Source: Melastoma dodecandrum (taxonomy: Eukaryota; Streptophyta; Magnoliopsida; Myrtales; Melastomataceae). From it: DNA of 64,000 nucleotides. Under the pieces are notes generated by a model. It made no database searches. It saw nothing but the letters and a program-made list of their open reading frames with translations, and was not told the DNA's origin. The stretch covers positions 5,890,001 to 5,954,000 of the forward strand of contig JARUPY010000607.1 of NCBI GenBank assembly GCA_029817715.1, given 5' to 3'. The first letter of the stretch is position 1. Each line of letters opens with the position of its first letter. This document shows positions 23,090-34,104 of this stretch, piece after piece. Position numbers and translations under genes: made by a program.

Positions 23090-24130
23090 TTACTCAAAAA
23101 GAAATGGATATAACTCTTTCATACGTTCTTCTAGTTCCCAAGATTGATCTTCCATTCCATCTCCCTTCCATAACACCGAAACCAGTTGCGTTTTCTTCCC
23201 TCGAGTCGTTCGCTCCTTGTGTCCGATTACTCTTGCCGGTACCATGGTTACACTCAAATTCTCATTCACCGTTGTTGCGGTCATTTCCACCCTTGTCTCC
23301 GGATCCGGCTCATACTTTCTCAACATGGACACATGAAAAACATCATGGCAATGAGACAACTCTGGAGGTATAATTATTCGATACGCCATTTTTCCTACTC
23401 TTTCAATTATCTCATACGGACCTATATACCTTGGACTCAACTTGTGAGCCTTGCCCATCCGGAACATTGACTTCATGGGGGAGAGCTTTAGAAATACTTT
23501 ATCTCCGACTCCAAATTCCAAGGGTCTCCTTCGTTGATCCGCATAGCTTTTCTGTCGGCTTTGAGCCGTTCTCATTCTCTCTCGAACCACCGCAACTACT
23601 TCCGATGTTTCCTTGATAAGCTCCGGACCATCAAATACTTTCTCACCCGGTTCCATCCAACACAAAGGAGATCGACAACTCCTCCCATATAAGGCCTCGA
23701 ACGGGGCCATTCCAATGCTCGCATGATAGCTGTTGTTATACGTAAATTCAATCAATGGAAGGTGGTCTACCCAACTACCCTTCCATTCCAATACACATGC
23801 CCTCAACATGTCTTCCAACGTTTGTATTGTCCGTTCCGTTTGCCCATCCGTTTGTGGATGAAAAGTTGTGCTCATCTGCAGCTTTGTATCCAAAGCTCCT
23901 TGGAGACTTCTCCACAATTTCGAGGTAAACCGTGGGTCTCTATCCGAGGTAATCGTGTGAGGCACCCCGTGATACCTTATCACCTCCCGTATGTAGATTT
24001 TTGCTAAGGTATCCAAAGACCAATTTATCTGTATTGGTATGAAGTGGGCTGACTTTGTTAGCCTATCCACAACCACCCATACCGAATCCATATTACGACC
24101 TCCCTTGGGTAGGTTCGTCACAAAGTCCAT
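23090..24130 (-). CDS. Integrase core, C-terminus and chromodomain, copy B
   Basis: Open frame of 346 codons with the integrase core ([30 protein letters not shown]), an intact linker where copy A has lost 13 nt, and a chromodomain-like C-terminus ([17 protein letters not shown]) ending in YPFLFE. It overlaps the end of the gag-pol frame by 13 nt in another frame. An uninterrupted chromovirus polyprotein would pass from one frame to the other at about 24150-24170, so either a one-base loss has disabled it or a frameshift would be needed. As both copies carry the same break, it predates the tandem structure. Confidence 0.85.
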   Translation of the reverse strand: MDFVTNLPKGGRNMDSVWVVVDRLTKSAHFIPIQINWSLDTLAKIYIREVIRYHGVPHTITSDRDPRFTSKLWRSLQGALDTKLQMSTTFHPQTDGQTERTIQTLEDMLRACVLEWKGSWVDHLPLIEFTYNNSYHASIGMAPFEALYGRSCRSPLCWMEPGEKVFDGPELIKETSEVVAVVRERMRTAQSRQKSYADQRRRPLEFGVGDKVFLKLSPMKSMFRMGKAHKLSPRYIGPYEIIERVGKMAYRIIIPPELSHCHDVFHVSMLRKYEPDPETRVEMTATTVNENLSVTMVPARVIGHKERTTRGKKTQLVSVLWKGDGMEDQSWELEERMKELYPFLFE

Positions 24131-27100
24131 TGCAATATCCTCCCACTTCCATTCGGGTACAGCAATGGTTCCAACAATCCCCCTGGCTTTTGATGTTCAA
24201 TCTTTATCATTTGGCAAACAGTGCACCGGTTCACATATTTAGCAACATCTCTTTTCATCTTAGGCCACCAATAAAATTGTCTCAAGTTCCGGTACATTTT
24301 CGTTATTCCTGGATGCACACCATATGCGGTCTTATGTGCCTCATCCAAAAGCTTTTTCTTTACTACAACATCTTCCGGAACACAAATCCTTCCTTGAAAT
24401 TTTAGCAACCCATCGGCCGCTAACTTGAACCGTTCATAAGGTGTCGTCCCAAGCCCTTCTCTTACAATCACCAAGTATTCATCACGAACTTGGGCGTCTC
24501 TAATCATTCCAATCACTTCCGGTTCCACTTGCCCCCTGGCCACATATAGAGTTCCTTCCGAATCTTCCAATCGAATATTTAGATTGCCCATTTGTTCGAT
24601 CATCTTTGATTCTTCTATAATCAAACACATGAGAGCTATGTGTTTTCTACTCAATGCGTCCGCCACTACATTAGCCCTTCCAGGATGGTACACAATTGTA
24701 CAGTCATAATCCTTTAACAATTCCACCCATCGGCGTTGTCTCATGTTCAGCTCTTGTTGAGTAAACAAATACTTCAAACTCTTATGATCCGCATAGATTT
24801 CAAATTTCTCTCCATACAAGTAGTGCCTCCACAACTTTAACACAAACACCACCGCAGCCAATTCCAAGTCATGTGTAGGGTAGTTTTCCTCATGCTTCCT
24901 TAATTGTCTCGAAGCATAGGCTACAACTTTTCCATGTTGCATTAACACTCCACCCAAGCCTTGTGCCGAAGCATCACAATATACTACAAAACCACCCGTT
25001 CCCGTTGGCAATGTCAAAATCGGCGCACTAGTCAATCTCTTCTTCAATTCCTCAAAGCTTGTTTCACATTTGTCCGACCATTCATACTTGACATCCTTCC
25101 TCAAGAGTTTCGTTATGGGAGTTACAATCTTCGAAAATCCTTCCACAAATCTTCGATAATAGCCCGCCAATCCCAAGAAACTTCGGACTTCCGACACACT
25201 CTTCGGGCGTGGCCACTCTTTTATTGCTTCAATCTTTGAAGGATCTACTTCCACTCCTATGGCCGATATCACGTGGCCAAGGAATGCTACTTTTTGAAGC
25301 CAAAGTTCACACTTACTCAATTTGGCATATAATTTGTTTTCCCTCAATGTTTTCAACACAATCTCTAAGTGTTCTTTATGTTCTTCCCAACTCTTGGAAT
25401 ACACGAGGATATCATCTATGAACACCACCACGAAGTGATCCAAGTACGGTCTAAACACTTGATTCATTAATCCCATAAACACCGCTGGTGCATTTGTCAA
25501 TCCAAACGGCATTACTCTGAATTCATAATGCCCATAACGTGTCCTAAACGCGGTCTTAGGAATATCCTCTTCCCTCACACCAATCTGATAATATCCCGAC
25601 CGAAGATCTATCTTCGAATACACAACTGATCCTTGTAATTGATCAAACAAGTCATCAATACGAGGTAGAGGATAGCGATTCTTAATCGTTCTTTGATTCA
25701 ACAAACGATAGTCTATACATAATCTCATACTACCGTCTTTCTTTCTTACAAACAGTACAGGTGCGCCCCACGGGCTTACACTAGGACGTACATATTTCTT
25801 TTCTACAAGCTCTTGCAATTGTGCTTTCAATTCTTTTAACTCAACCAAACTCATTCGATATGGAGCACGCGAGATAGGAGCGGTCCCCGGAAGTAAGTCA
25901 ATTTCAAACTCTACATCTCTCTCCGGTGGTAATCCTGGCAGCTCTTCCGGAAATACATCCGCAAAGTCTCTTACCACTTCTATTTGCTCCAACCTCGGAA
26001 TTTCAGCTTCTTTGTTCAGCACCAATGCAAGATACACTTCATGTCCTGTCCTCATCCACCTGTACATTCGTACTGCAGATACCATCAAAATTCGGCCGTA
26101 TCCACCATGGCCTATGTACTCACGGGACTTCCCTTTCTCATCCGTGATCAAAAGTCGCTTCGATTCACAATCCACTTGAGCATGGCTCGAAGCCAACCAA
26201 TCCATGCCCAATATCACATCAAAGTCACTTATCTGCAGCACAATGAGATCAATCACAAAACTCAATCCCGCAACTATCAACTCGCATGCATAACATGCTT
26301 CCTCTATTTCCAATTCATTTCCCGAAGGCAACACCACACGCATCCGTTTCTTAAGTTTCTCAACCGGCCATTCATGTAATTCCACACACTTTTGTGCCAC
26401 AAACGAATGCGTCGCACCAGTATCAAACAATGCATGTAGTAATTCACCTTGAAGTTGAACCGTACCTGAGATCACTCCTCGTGAGGCGTTCGCTTCATCC
26501 TCCGTAAGCGCATTCAGCCTCGCGGTGTTCACCGGTCCACTCACCGATCCTCTTGAGGCCGTCACGGTCGGACCCAATCTCATGCTACCCCTTCCTCTTG
26601 GAGCACTCATGCCGGTTCTTTGGCGATTTTCCACTCCACCACCTTGAGGACAATTCCTCCTCAAATGGCCCGGTTTCCCACATTGGTAGCACAAGGGTTC
26701 ATTGGTTACACATGAGAACCCAAAATGTTGTTTGTTGCACCGAGGACAAGTGGGAGGGCCGCTCATCCTTGAGCCTTGGTTTCCCCCTCGGTTAAAGCTC
26801 CTCATAGGCATAGGAGGACGCGGAGGTCGTGACACAAATCCTCTCTGACCTGAGAAGGATCCACTCGGCCTAAACCTCTTAGGGGGAGGCATTCCGCCCT
26901 CCACCCTTCTCTTTACCCTTTCAACTTCCTCCACCTCCTTCACTGCCTTCCATGACATTTCTGCATTCTGAGCCCTCTTGTACACTTCCTCATAAGTAGT
27001 CAAACAAAGCGTAGACACTTGCATCCTAATATGGGGCTCCAACCCCAATTCGAATTTCCTCGCCCGACTCAACTCATCCATAACAGGTCCGTAGTGAGAT

Positions 27101-27537
27101 AGAACCGTATACCTTGTCTCATACTCATCTACCGACATATTTCCTTGGTTCAGTTGAGTAAACTCCAATGCCTTATCCGTCCGATACGAAAATGGCAAGT
27201 ATTTGTCCTGGAATGCCGTCTTGAACATTGTCCAAGCATCCCCACTTTGGCCCATCTTGGCACTCCCCTTACTTGCCTTCCACCAAGTTTCCGCTCCTCT
27301 TTGAAGTGAGTATTCAGCTAGGCACAATTTCTCCTCGGGTGTACACACCAAGGAGTCGTAGATCTTCTCCACATCATTGATAAAATCTTCCGCCAACTCA
27401 GGCCCTTCGTCCCCCTTAAATTTTGGAGGATCCATCTTCCGATACTGTCCCATAAGGTATGCCTTCCTCTTCCCCGGAAGAGAATGTTCCACTTCGGTGA
27501 ACTCACGTACCGCTATGGGCACTCCTTCATCCGTCAT
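24118..27537 (-). CDS. Tekay gag-protease-RT-RNase H-integrase(N), copy B
   Basis: Open frame of 1139 codons, same length and domain order as copy A: gag, CCHC knuckle at 283-296, D-T-G at 372-374, FIDD at 706-709, RNase H Asp855, and integrase HHCC with cysteines near 1105 and 1108. A few substitutions separate it from copy A, among them Y917A918 where A has YT and several in the integrase zinc module. No stops interrupt it. The near identity to copy A argues for a young duplication or frequent gene conversion. Confidence 0.9.
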   Translation of the reverse strand: MTDEGVPIAVREFTEVEHSLPGKRKAYLMGQYRKMDPPKFKGDEGPELAEDFINDVEKIYDSLVCTPEEKLCLAEYSLQRGAETWWKASKGSAKMGQSGDAWTMFKTAFQDKYLPFSYRTDKALEFTQLNQGNMSVDEYETRYTVLSHYGPVMDELSRARKFELGLEPHIRMQVSTLCLTTYEEVYKRAQNAEMSWKAVKEVEEVERVKRRVEGGMPPPKRFRPSGSFSGQRGFVSRPPRPPMPMRSFNRGGNQGSRMSGPPTCPRCNKQHFGFSCVTNEPLCYQCGKPGHLRRNCPQGGGVENRQRTGMSAPRGRGSMRLGPTVTASRGSVSGPVNTARLNALTEDEANASRGVISGTVQLQGELLHALFDTGATHSFVAQKCVELHEWPVEKLKKRMRVVLPSGNELEIEEACYACELIVAGLSFVIDLIVLQISDFDVILGMDWLASSHAQVDCESKRLLITDEKGKSREYIGHGGYGRILMVSAVRMYRWMRTGHEVYLALVLNKEAEIPRLEQIEVVRDFADVFPEELPGLPPERDVEFEIDLLPGTAPISRAPYRMSLVELKELKAQLQELVEKKYVRPSVSPWGAPVLFVRKKDGSMRLCIDYRLLNQRTIKNRYPLPRIDDLFDQLQGSVVYSKIDLRSGYYQIGVREEDIPKTAFRTRYGHYEFRVMPFGLTNAPAVFMGLMNQVFRPYLDHFVVVFIDDILVYSKSWEEHKEHLEIVLKTLRENKLYAKLSKCELWLQKVAFLGHVISAIGVEVDPSKIEAIKEWPRPKSVSEVRSFLGLAGYYRRFVEGFSKIVTPITKLLRKDVKYEWSDKCETSFEELKKRLTSAPILTLPTGTGGFVVYCDASAQGLGGVLMQHGKVVAYASRQLRKHEENYPTHDLELAAVVFVLKLWRHYLYGEKFEIYADHKSLKYLFTQQELNMRQRRWVELLKDYDCTIVYHPGRANVVADALSRKHIALMCLIIEESKMIEQMGNLNIRLEDSEGTLYVARGQVEPEVIGMIRDAQVRDEYLVIVREGLGTTPYERFKLAADGLLKFQGRICVPEDVVVKKKLLDEAHKTAYGVHPGITKMYRNLRQFYWWPKMKRDVAKYVNRCTVCQMIKIEHQKPGGLLEPLLYPNGSGRILQWTL

Positions 27538-27939
27538 TTCCCTATCAAATCACCATTCAAACATTTAGTCATACATCTCATTCATTCCAATCTAGGCACA
27601 CATTTGCAGCCTCAATACACACATTTCAAATTCAATCAACCCCCTTTTTAGGTGTTCTTTTACGGCACCATGCTTTTAGCGCACAAAGCGCTTGTTTCCA
27701 TCACCTTTCGTGATGTTTAAACCTCAAACTTTCCAAACCAAACACCCACTCATGTGTTCTCATACACACATAATTTGGCAATTCCGAACCCCATTCCATT
27801 CACTTTTTTCTCAATACCAACTCATCCGAATCAACTCCAAATCAATCCAAACAATTACATACACATGCACATGGCACAAAGTGCATTTTCAATGCAAAAA
27901 TCAACTCAAATTCCACCCTTATCACTCCAAAACGATCCA

Positions 27940-27952
27940 GGCTCTGATACCA
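27940..27952 (-). promoter_or_regulatory. Primer-binding site of copy B (initiator Met-tRNA)
   Basis: The minus strand reads TGGTATCAGAGCC two bases inside the right-hand LTR, as in copy A. Confidence 0.88.
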
Positions 27953-27954
27953 CT

Positions 27955-30269
27955 TGAAAGGATCGAAACAATTTGATTTATGCAAAAACATTGCATTTCC
28001 ATTGATTGAATGAACATTCGTTACATACATGTGAGCTACAAGCTCAATTTTTCGAAAACTAAATAAATCTTGTCCATTCATGATGCGCAGCCTAAGAACC
28101 CTTCTTAAACCTGCAAGGAACTAAAATCCATTTCATTTTAAAACCCCTCAGACATCCACAAGAAAGCACACGTTCCATACAAATGGTTCTAGGGCCAGCT
28201 TTCCTTTTTCGCGACCTAATACGCCCTGTTCTTAAACCAATTCGGTTTTCACCTTAACCCAACAATTTCTCTTTGTTTCTACCATTTTCCACACCTTAAC
28301 CAAGGTAGAAATACACCATAAAAATCTCAGATTGAAACTCCAAATGCATCGTCCCATAATTCATCATCTTTCCACATTCGTTTCCACCGAAAACTGTACT
28401 TTCTGTTCTCATTACTAAGCCTATTCGGCTTTAACCTTTCCTCATCAATTTCCATTCGTGTCTACCATTTTCCACTTCTTAGATAAGGTAGGAAGGCGCC
28501 CTTAAAATCTCAAAACCAAACTCCCAGTACATTTCCCCTTAGGCTAGTGAAACCATATACCCGTCTAATCGTTATTTCGGCCATTTTTCGTTTTCTATAC
28601 ATCCCAATGATAACCAATTCGGCTTTGACCTTCCCCCATCTTTTTCAACTTATTTCTACCACATTCCTACACCCTTTCAAGGTGGGAATGTGGCTACAAA
28701 TTTTCACGTTATAACTCCTTTCCTACAGCCCCTCATTGAGCTCAAGTAACACTCATAATTCTTGCCCGTTTCAACCGAATGTCACTCCATTCGGTCTCAC
28801 CTCCCATCCACCCCCGAGCATAACTTTTCCGTGCTTTTCTAGCACGAGGGACAGCCCTTCTAGGCTTCCATTCCGGCCTTACAACGCCGCATAATTTCCA
28901 GCCCTTAGCCGATTTGATTTCCATGGCCAAAGCCACGCGATTCCGCTCTTAGAGCGCGAGGTGGAGCGCAGCCACCACGGGGCTCGACGCTCCCCTATTC
29001 CATACCTTAACTTCACTCATTTCCAGCCCCTAAGGACCGCAATCATTCCCCTCAAGGCTCGCCCCAAGCGCAGCCTTTCGGTAAGCCAACAACCACACGC
29101 ATACACATACTCAAACATAGAGGGGTTCGGGTGGCTCCCCTCCACCTTAGGGGTTCGGCCACCCTCTAACCCTCTCCAAACCATCTCCAAATCACAGCCC
29201 AACCACAGCCACGAATTTAAACAGCATGCACCACAACTAAGCTTAAAAGCGAAGGAGGGATGTAGGGGTTACCGTCCGGTTGCACCTCTACACAAGTTAG
29301 TGAGCTCCGCCCTTCTCCGCACCACATCAGTCCGTGAAGGTGGCCTTCTTTCGGCCCTTAGCGTCTCACACACTCGACGCCTAGCTCTTCTTGCCCTTGG
29401 ATCCACTTGGTGGATTGAAACACCTCACTTCCTCCTCTTTCCTTCTTGGCCGAAAGCCTTCCCCAAGCTCTCCTTTCTCCTTTCTTTTCCCCAAGTGTTT
29501 TTTTGGTGTGTAAGTGTGGATGTGTTATGTGGGGAAGGAGACAAACTCCACCCCTTTTCAAGAGGGGTTCACCGCCTCATGAGGCCCCTCATCCTCTTCC
29601 ATTAGCAATTAGGGACCAAATTATCATGGTTATAATTTGGACTCTCCACATCATTATTTAAATAATATATTTGGTTGACTAGTCAAACTTTATCCAATGG
29701 CCACAATTCCCCCGTTGGGTCCCCTCTGGACCCCCTCTGGACTGCCCCTGACATTATTATATTAATATATGTCGTCGACTTGCACCTTCTTGCGTCGCGT
29801 CGACTTACATCTCACGTCAGTCGCACATACTGAATCGCAACCATTGCTCAGTCGCTGATGATGTCTAGTCGCACCTCCTTAAATCGCGTCGACTTACATC
29901 TCGCGTTGACTGGCATGTCCTTGCGTCACGTCGACTTATATCTCGCGTCGACTTACATCTCGCGTTGACTGGCACGTCCTTGCGTCACGTCGACTTATAT
30001 CTCGCGTCGACTTACACGTCCTCACGTCGCGATCGTAGTTCAGTCGTAAGCGAGCGAAGTGACGTCTCACTTGCTGCGCGTCGACGGGGATAAACTGTCC
30101 TCACACTTGCCTGGGGTTGTCTATCCATCATTAATCCATCACATGTCTAAACATTCATACCCTTAGATATACATCATTTATACTCAAATCTACATAAGTC
30201 ATTATCATTCATCCTCAAACTCATCACGTATACATTAATTTCAAGGGTGTAAAATTTCTGGTCATTACA
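27955..30269 (-). repeat. LTR 3 (5' LTR of copy B)
   Basis: 2315 bp with the same TG/CA ends. It carries several private changes (for example a rearranged CTTTCTCC stretch near 29470 and a changed GACC block near 29690). A chance frame of 214 codons (28961-29605) exists here because a short deletion joins two frames that are separate in LTR 1 and 2, so it is not a gene. Confidence 0.92.
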
Positions 30270-30274
30270 ATAGC
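30270..30274. repeat. Target-site duplication ATAGC, right
   Basis: Matches 13547-13551 and directly follows LTR 3. Sequence at 13551 therefore continued into 30275 before the array inserted. Confidence 0.9.
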
Positions 30275-30893
30275 CCTGGGCTGAAACCTTGGATGAGGAG
30301 TGTCTATATAAGACCCTCAGTGTAAGGGCATTGGAACGACACAGAAGAGCCTGTCCAGTTTGCGAATGCGTTCGCTGAATTCTCTAGTGTGAGAATTGTG
30401 CTACTCTTGGATCTCTAGTGTTGCGGAAGCTTGGTGAACCCTCTGAGTAACCCACTGAGTTAAGGTATGATAAACTCTCCGCTGTGTAGTTTATGATAAT
30501 CTTCATAATCTAATAAGATTGTGAAGGTGGTGCAAAAGCACGACAGTTGCGAAAGCACGAGTCTTATGACTGATTGTCCAAATCCCGAGCTCCTACATTT
30601 GGATCACGGTGTGGGCAAGGATTCTGCTACTGTCTCAACACGGTAGTAGATCGACTGGCAGGCCTCTCAGCGCAAATACAGCTGCTAATTGAGCTTGTGG
30701 ATAGCTACTCTAAGAAATTAGAAGAGCTGACTCTCTTGCATAGTGAATTTGAGGAATATTTCCTTGAAGGTAAATCCAATCTTGGGTTTGCGGCAAGTTC
30801 GAGATACTCAAACGAGTATTCGAGGTTGGCAGAACGCCGGCGACAGAGACAAAAAAGAAAATCTTCTTAAGTCCGATTCCTTTTTTATGTAAT
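30275..30893 (+). other. TATA-bearing leader or truncated Copia LTR
   Basis: TATATAAG at 30305-30312 is followed about 580 nt later by a Met-tRNA primer site. Two readings are possible. It may be the U3-R-U5 end of a Copia LTR, since a Copia gag follows at 31101 at the usual distance. Or it may be the continuation of the pararetroviral leader, in which a primer site about 600 nt after the promoter is also normal. The gag makes the Copia reading somewhat better. The LTR partner is not in the window. Confidence 0.5.
30563..30870 (+). pseudogene. Small coiled-coil, basic-tailed reading frame (frameshifted)
   Basis: An ATG at 30563 opens a short frame that stops near 30650. The neighbouring frame continues to 30870 with heptad-like Leu/Ile spacing (AQIQLLIELVDSYSKKLEEL) and a very basic end (RRRQRQKRK). 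One inserted or lost base near 30645 would separate the two. Coiled coil plus basic tail resembles small virion-associated proteins of caulimovirids in style only. It may equally be a chance frame within an LTR. Confidence 0.3.
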
Positions 30894-30917
30894 TGGTATC
30901 AGAGCCGCTTAAGAAGA
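30862..30917 (+). promoter_or_regulatory. Met-tRNA primer site in a predicted hairpin
   Basis: TGGTATCAGAGCC (30894-30906) lies in the loop between perfect 10-bp arms TCTTCTTAAG (30862-30871) and CTTAAGAAGA (30908-30917). It is the start point for minus-strand DNA of the element that follows. Confidence 0.65.
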
Positions 30918-31100
30918 ATTAATTTTCTTATTGTCTGAGAAAGTTCACCTAGGGACTGAGATAATTAGGATAAACTTGAAACAAGTCGAAAGTACAGGCT
31001 ACCTAGAGATACAATTTAAACTTCAGGCTAAATCGGAAAAAACTAGTACGTAAAGGTTCTACTATTCTGCATAGAAGTCAAACCTTCTGGAAGTTGTAAA

Positions 31101-31841
31101 ATGGGTGATAATTGCTACATACCGAAACCACACATTGGGAATCCTCCCATTTTTTATGGTAAAACTTTTTCCTATTGGAAAATTCGAATGAGTGCCTTTG
31201 TAGATGCAATCGATGATGATTTGTGGTCGTTCATTGAAGACGGTCCACCTATTCTACCGATTGAACTACAAACTGGTCCTGATGGTCGTCCTACACGAGA
31301 GTACCTTAGGATCAAACGACTCACTAAAATGGCTAAGTACTTAATGTTCAGTGCTATGTCAGAAAGTGAATTCGTGAAAGTATCTACTTGCACTCCGGGT
31401 AAAGAAATCTGGGATAAACTTGTCACCATGTATGTTGGGACGAACCAGATTAGAGAAACCAAGATGAATTTCTTAATTCATCAATATGAGAACTTTACCA
31501 TGAAGAGTGAAGAATTTGTAGAACAAATGTTCCAGAGACTTAACCTTCTAGTAGATGCCTTAACTCACTTAGGCAAACACTATACTAATTCTGAATTAGT
31601 AAGAAAGGTTAGACGAACTTTGCCCAAATCTTGGGAAGCCAAGAAAACGGCTATTGAGGAAGCTAAGGATCTATCTACTCTTCGATTAGATCAACTAATG
31701 AGCTCCTTAATGTCATATGAAATGGAGAGAACCTCTCAATCTGATGTAAAAAGAGCTTCAGTAGCCTTCAAAGCATCAGAAGAACCAATTGAAGACTCTA
31801 ACAAGTTGAGGGTATATTTGATAATTAAGCCTATTATTTAA
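31101..31841 (+). pseudogene. Copia gag, 3'-truncated
   Basis: Frame of 246 codons starting 195 nt after the primer site. It holds the N-terminal Copia gag domain: a YWKIRM block near residue 28, IWDKL near 106, LPKSWEAKK near 173, then the leucine-rich end of the domain. The last matching codons are near 31812; after that a foreign sequence starts and the frame ends by chance at 31839-31841. The CCHC knuckle and pol are missing. The block around KSWEAKKTAIEEAKDL matches the minus-strand gag at 59.5 kb, so both belong to related SIRE/Maximus-like lineages. Confidence 0.8.
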
Positions 31842-33949
31842 AAAAATAGGCCACGAACACACAAGTTAAATCATTTAAAAGAAATAACAATGAAAAATGA
31901 AATCGTTACTTCCGAAGGGCTTGAGATCCCAAATACGGCCATGGTGAAGAAGACATCCTCATTGGTTGGTCGCGGCCAGAGAAGAGGAGGTCGGGGCGGT
32001 CTAGGAGACGAAGCTGGCGGGGGAGACGGCTTAGGGCGTCAGATGCGGTGCAGAGGGAAGTAGGCTGGCTTGATTCTGATGTTGGGGTTGCCATCGGAGT
32101 TGGATGCGACGACGACGAAGACGGAATGTGTAACCAAGACGTCCGATCAGGTTGCTTGCCCTCGGTAGCAGAGGAGTGACGAATCTGGTCACTGGGATGC
32201 TACTCCAACTTCCAAAGCTGCCTCGGACGTGGGACGACGACGACGGGGGCTATTGTGGGTGTGGCATCCTTGGTGCCTGAACTTGGAGAACATCGAGGTT
32301 CGTCGGAGAGGGACATGAGTATGGCCTGCCGGAGGCGTCAGGCGCTGGTTGCCCGAATCTGAGGAGGCGGCGACGGTACGGAGTTGAGGAGGCAGAGGGC
32401 GGCGCCGTCGTCGTTGGGAGGACGGCTGTAATTTGAGGACGTGGGTTCGCCGTCGCTGGACTTGAAGACCGTTGCTGGAAGGGACGTTGCTTCTGGAGAA
32501 GACGTCAGGAGGAGAAAGGGGCGGCCGCCGCTGGACCTGGGAACGTCAGGGAGGACACGAATCCTGCCGCGGGATCTGGAGATGAGTCGCCGTCCGGTCG
32601 TCACCGTTGGATCTGGGGATGATTGCTGCTGAAGGGAGCGTCCGGAAGGAAGTGGGTCACTGCCACCGGGTCTAGAAGTGTCAGAGGATGGCGGGCTTGG
32701 TCGCTGTCAATTCTGGAGAGGCCGGGAGAAGACGGGCTCGCCACTACCGGTTCTGCCCGGAGACAATGTTCTCCATGGCGAGGTTCAGAGGAGGGAAGTC
32801 GGCGTGACCAGAGCGCGTCTTGTTGCTGCTAACACGAGATCAAGGAGGTTGACGTTCTCCCTAAATTTGGTGGCCGTTAGAGTTGTGAGAGACGGAGTTG
32901 GCCGTCTGTCGCAGCTTTCGCTTGAAGAAGGACGGTTCTGGTTTGTCCATCTTGAGTGTGGCTCCGCGAGAGTTTTTCTCGGCTGGCCGAGGGAGAGTTT
33001 TCTCTCGGAAGAGGCTTTGGCTCTGTCTTTGTCGGGGTGGAGGCTGTGGCTGCAAGGACGAATGCTGAAGGTGGTGCGATCAAGAAAAGAGAAAGGGGTT
33101 GCATCCTTGGTGCCGTTGGAACTGTTTTTTGGGGGTCTTTTGGTATTATTTTTTTTGCTGGGATTTTTTTAGTGAAAGAATCAGACAATCCCTCCATTTC
33201 CTCCTCTTCCTTCTTTTTCGCTGATCGTCCCTTTTCTTGATGAAGGATCGAGAAGAATTTTTTGATAAGAAGGAATCATTCCATCTGTGATGAGGCCGTT
33301 GATTTCGTTGGTAGCAGGGAGGAGATTGGGGAGCCACCAGAGCAAATGCGCTTAGGAGGAAGGAATGTTGCTGTCCCCCGTCAATGTTGTTGGGATTGTC
33401 CTTTTTTTCTTTTTTTTTTTAATTATTTTTACTCGTTTAAGTGTATGTGAGAATCTCTTACGGCTTTGTCTAAGTGATTGGGGAATTCTTTGGTTAAGAT
33501 GATTCGGAAAATCACTCCTTAGATTTAATTAGACTTTTCAAATTGATCCGAACTTAAATGAAAATCTAGAAAGTCGCAAATTAGTCCTTCAATTTTAAAG
33601 TAGTTTTCGGTTCAGTCCGAAATTAAAATTAAACTAAAAAAAAAGTAGAATGCTTAAAAAAAATCATGAAAAGTTTAAAAGTGACATTTTCACTTAATGA
33701 AAATGCATATAGGATATTAGTTACATGTAACTAATATTTAATTCGAAATCAATTACCTAATCATGTTAGGGATGATAAGCATTAATCAAATATCACTAAA
33801 CATTTTTAACGATTTTTATGAAACCGTAAGTATGCTTGATAATCTTTAAATTAAAGAGCGCCGTTGGTTAAGTATAATCAAAATCTAATCACATGTGATT
33901 AAAACTTGATTAATTTTGAGCGTTTTGGGTTAACGGCGAATTTGGGGGA
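31842..33949. other. Unclassified block with GC-rich core
   Basis: Sequence from about 31815 onwards interrupts the Copia gag. 31950-33150 is strikingly GC-rich and full of degenerate repeats built on CTGGA-TCTGG and GACGACG motifs; 33400-33950 is AT-rich. Frames of up to 164 codons exist on both strands but none has a recognisable domain, and codon content looks repeat-driven. It may be an LTR or 5' region of an unidentified retroelement. No partner copy is in the window. Confidence 0.5.
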
Positions 33950-34079
33950 TCTATAACAACCTTTTCAGTAGAATGAGAATGTTTCCTTTCTCCCCAAGCT
34001 TCCTCTCTTTCTCTGTTCTTCAATTTGTTTGATCAGCAGTTCGTGCTGATCCTTATCTGAAGTTTGGCTTCTGCTCGCA
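33950..34079 (+). repeat. 5' LTR remnant of Copia element 2
   Basis: Matches the last ~130 bp of 38343-38649 and ends in CTGCTCGCA directly before the primer site. Upstream similarity stops near 33950. Confidence 0.75.
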
Positions 34080-34092
34080 TGGTATCAGAGAG
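34080..34092 (+). promoter_or_regulatory. Primer-binding site of Copia element 2
   Basis: TGGTATCAGAGAG abuts the LTR end and is complementary to initiator Met-tRNA except in its last bases. Confidence 0.75.
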
Positions 34093-34104
34093 TGAGAAGC
34101 GATC

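Larger units (their letters stand above)
13552..30269 (-). mobile_element. Tandem Tekay-type Ty3/gypsy chromovirus array (3 LTRs, 2 internal regions)
   Basis: Three LTRs (13552-15854, 20747-23050, 27955-30269) alternate with two nearly identical internal regions. All point to the minus strand and share the middle LTR. Each LTR has TG...CA ends. Each internal region has a Met-tRNA primer site beside its right LTR and a polypurine tract beside its left LTR. The gag-PR-RT-RH-IN order plus a C-terminal chromodomain-like segment indicates a Tekay/Del chromovirus. Only the outer borders carry the 5-bp duplication ATAGC, which points to one insertion followed by unequal LTR recombination rather than two insertions. 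Confidence 0.93.

Noticed and set aside
32441..33240. Frames of 60-164 codons on both strands in the GC-rich block
   Set aside because: Long open frames on both strands are expected in GC-rich repeats; there is no domain and no supporting start or splice context.
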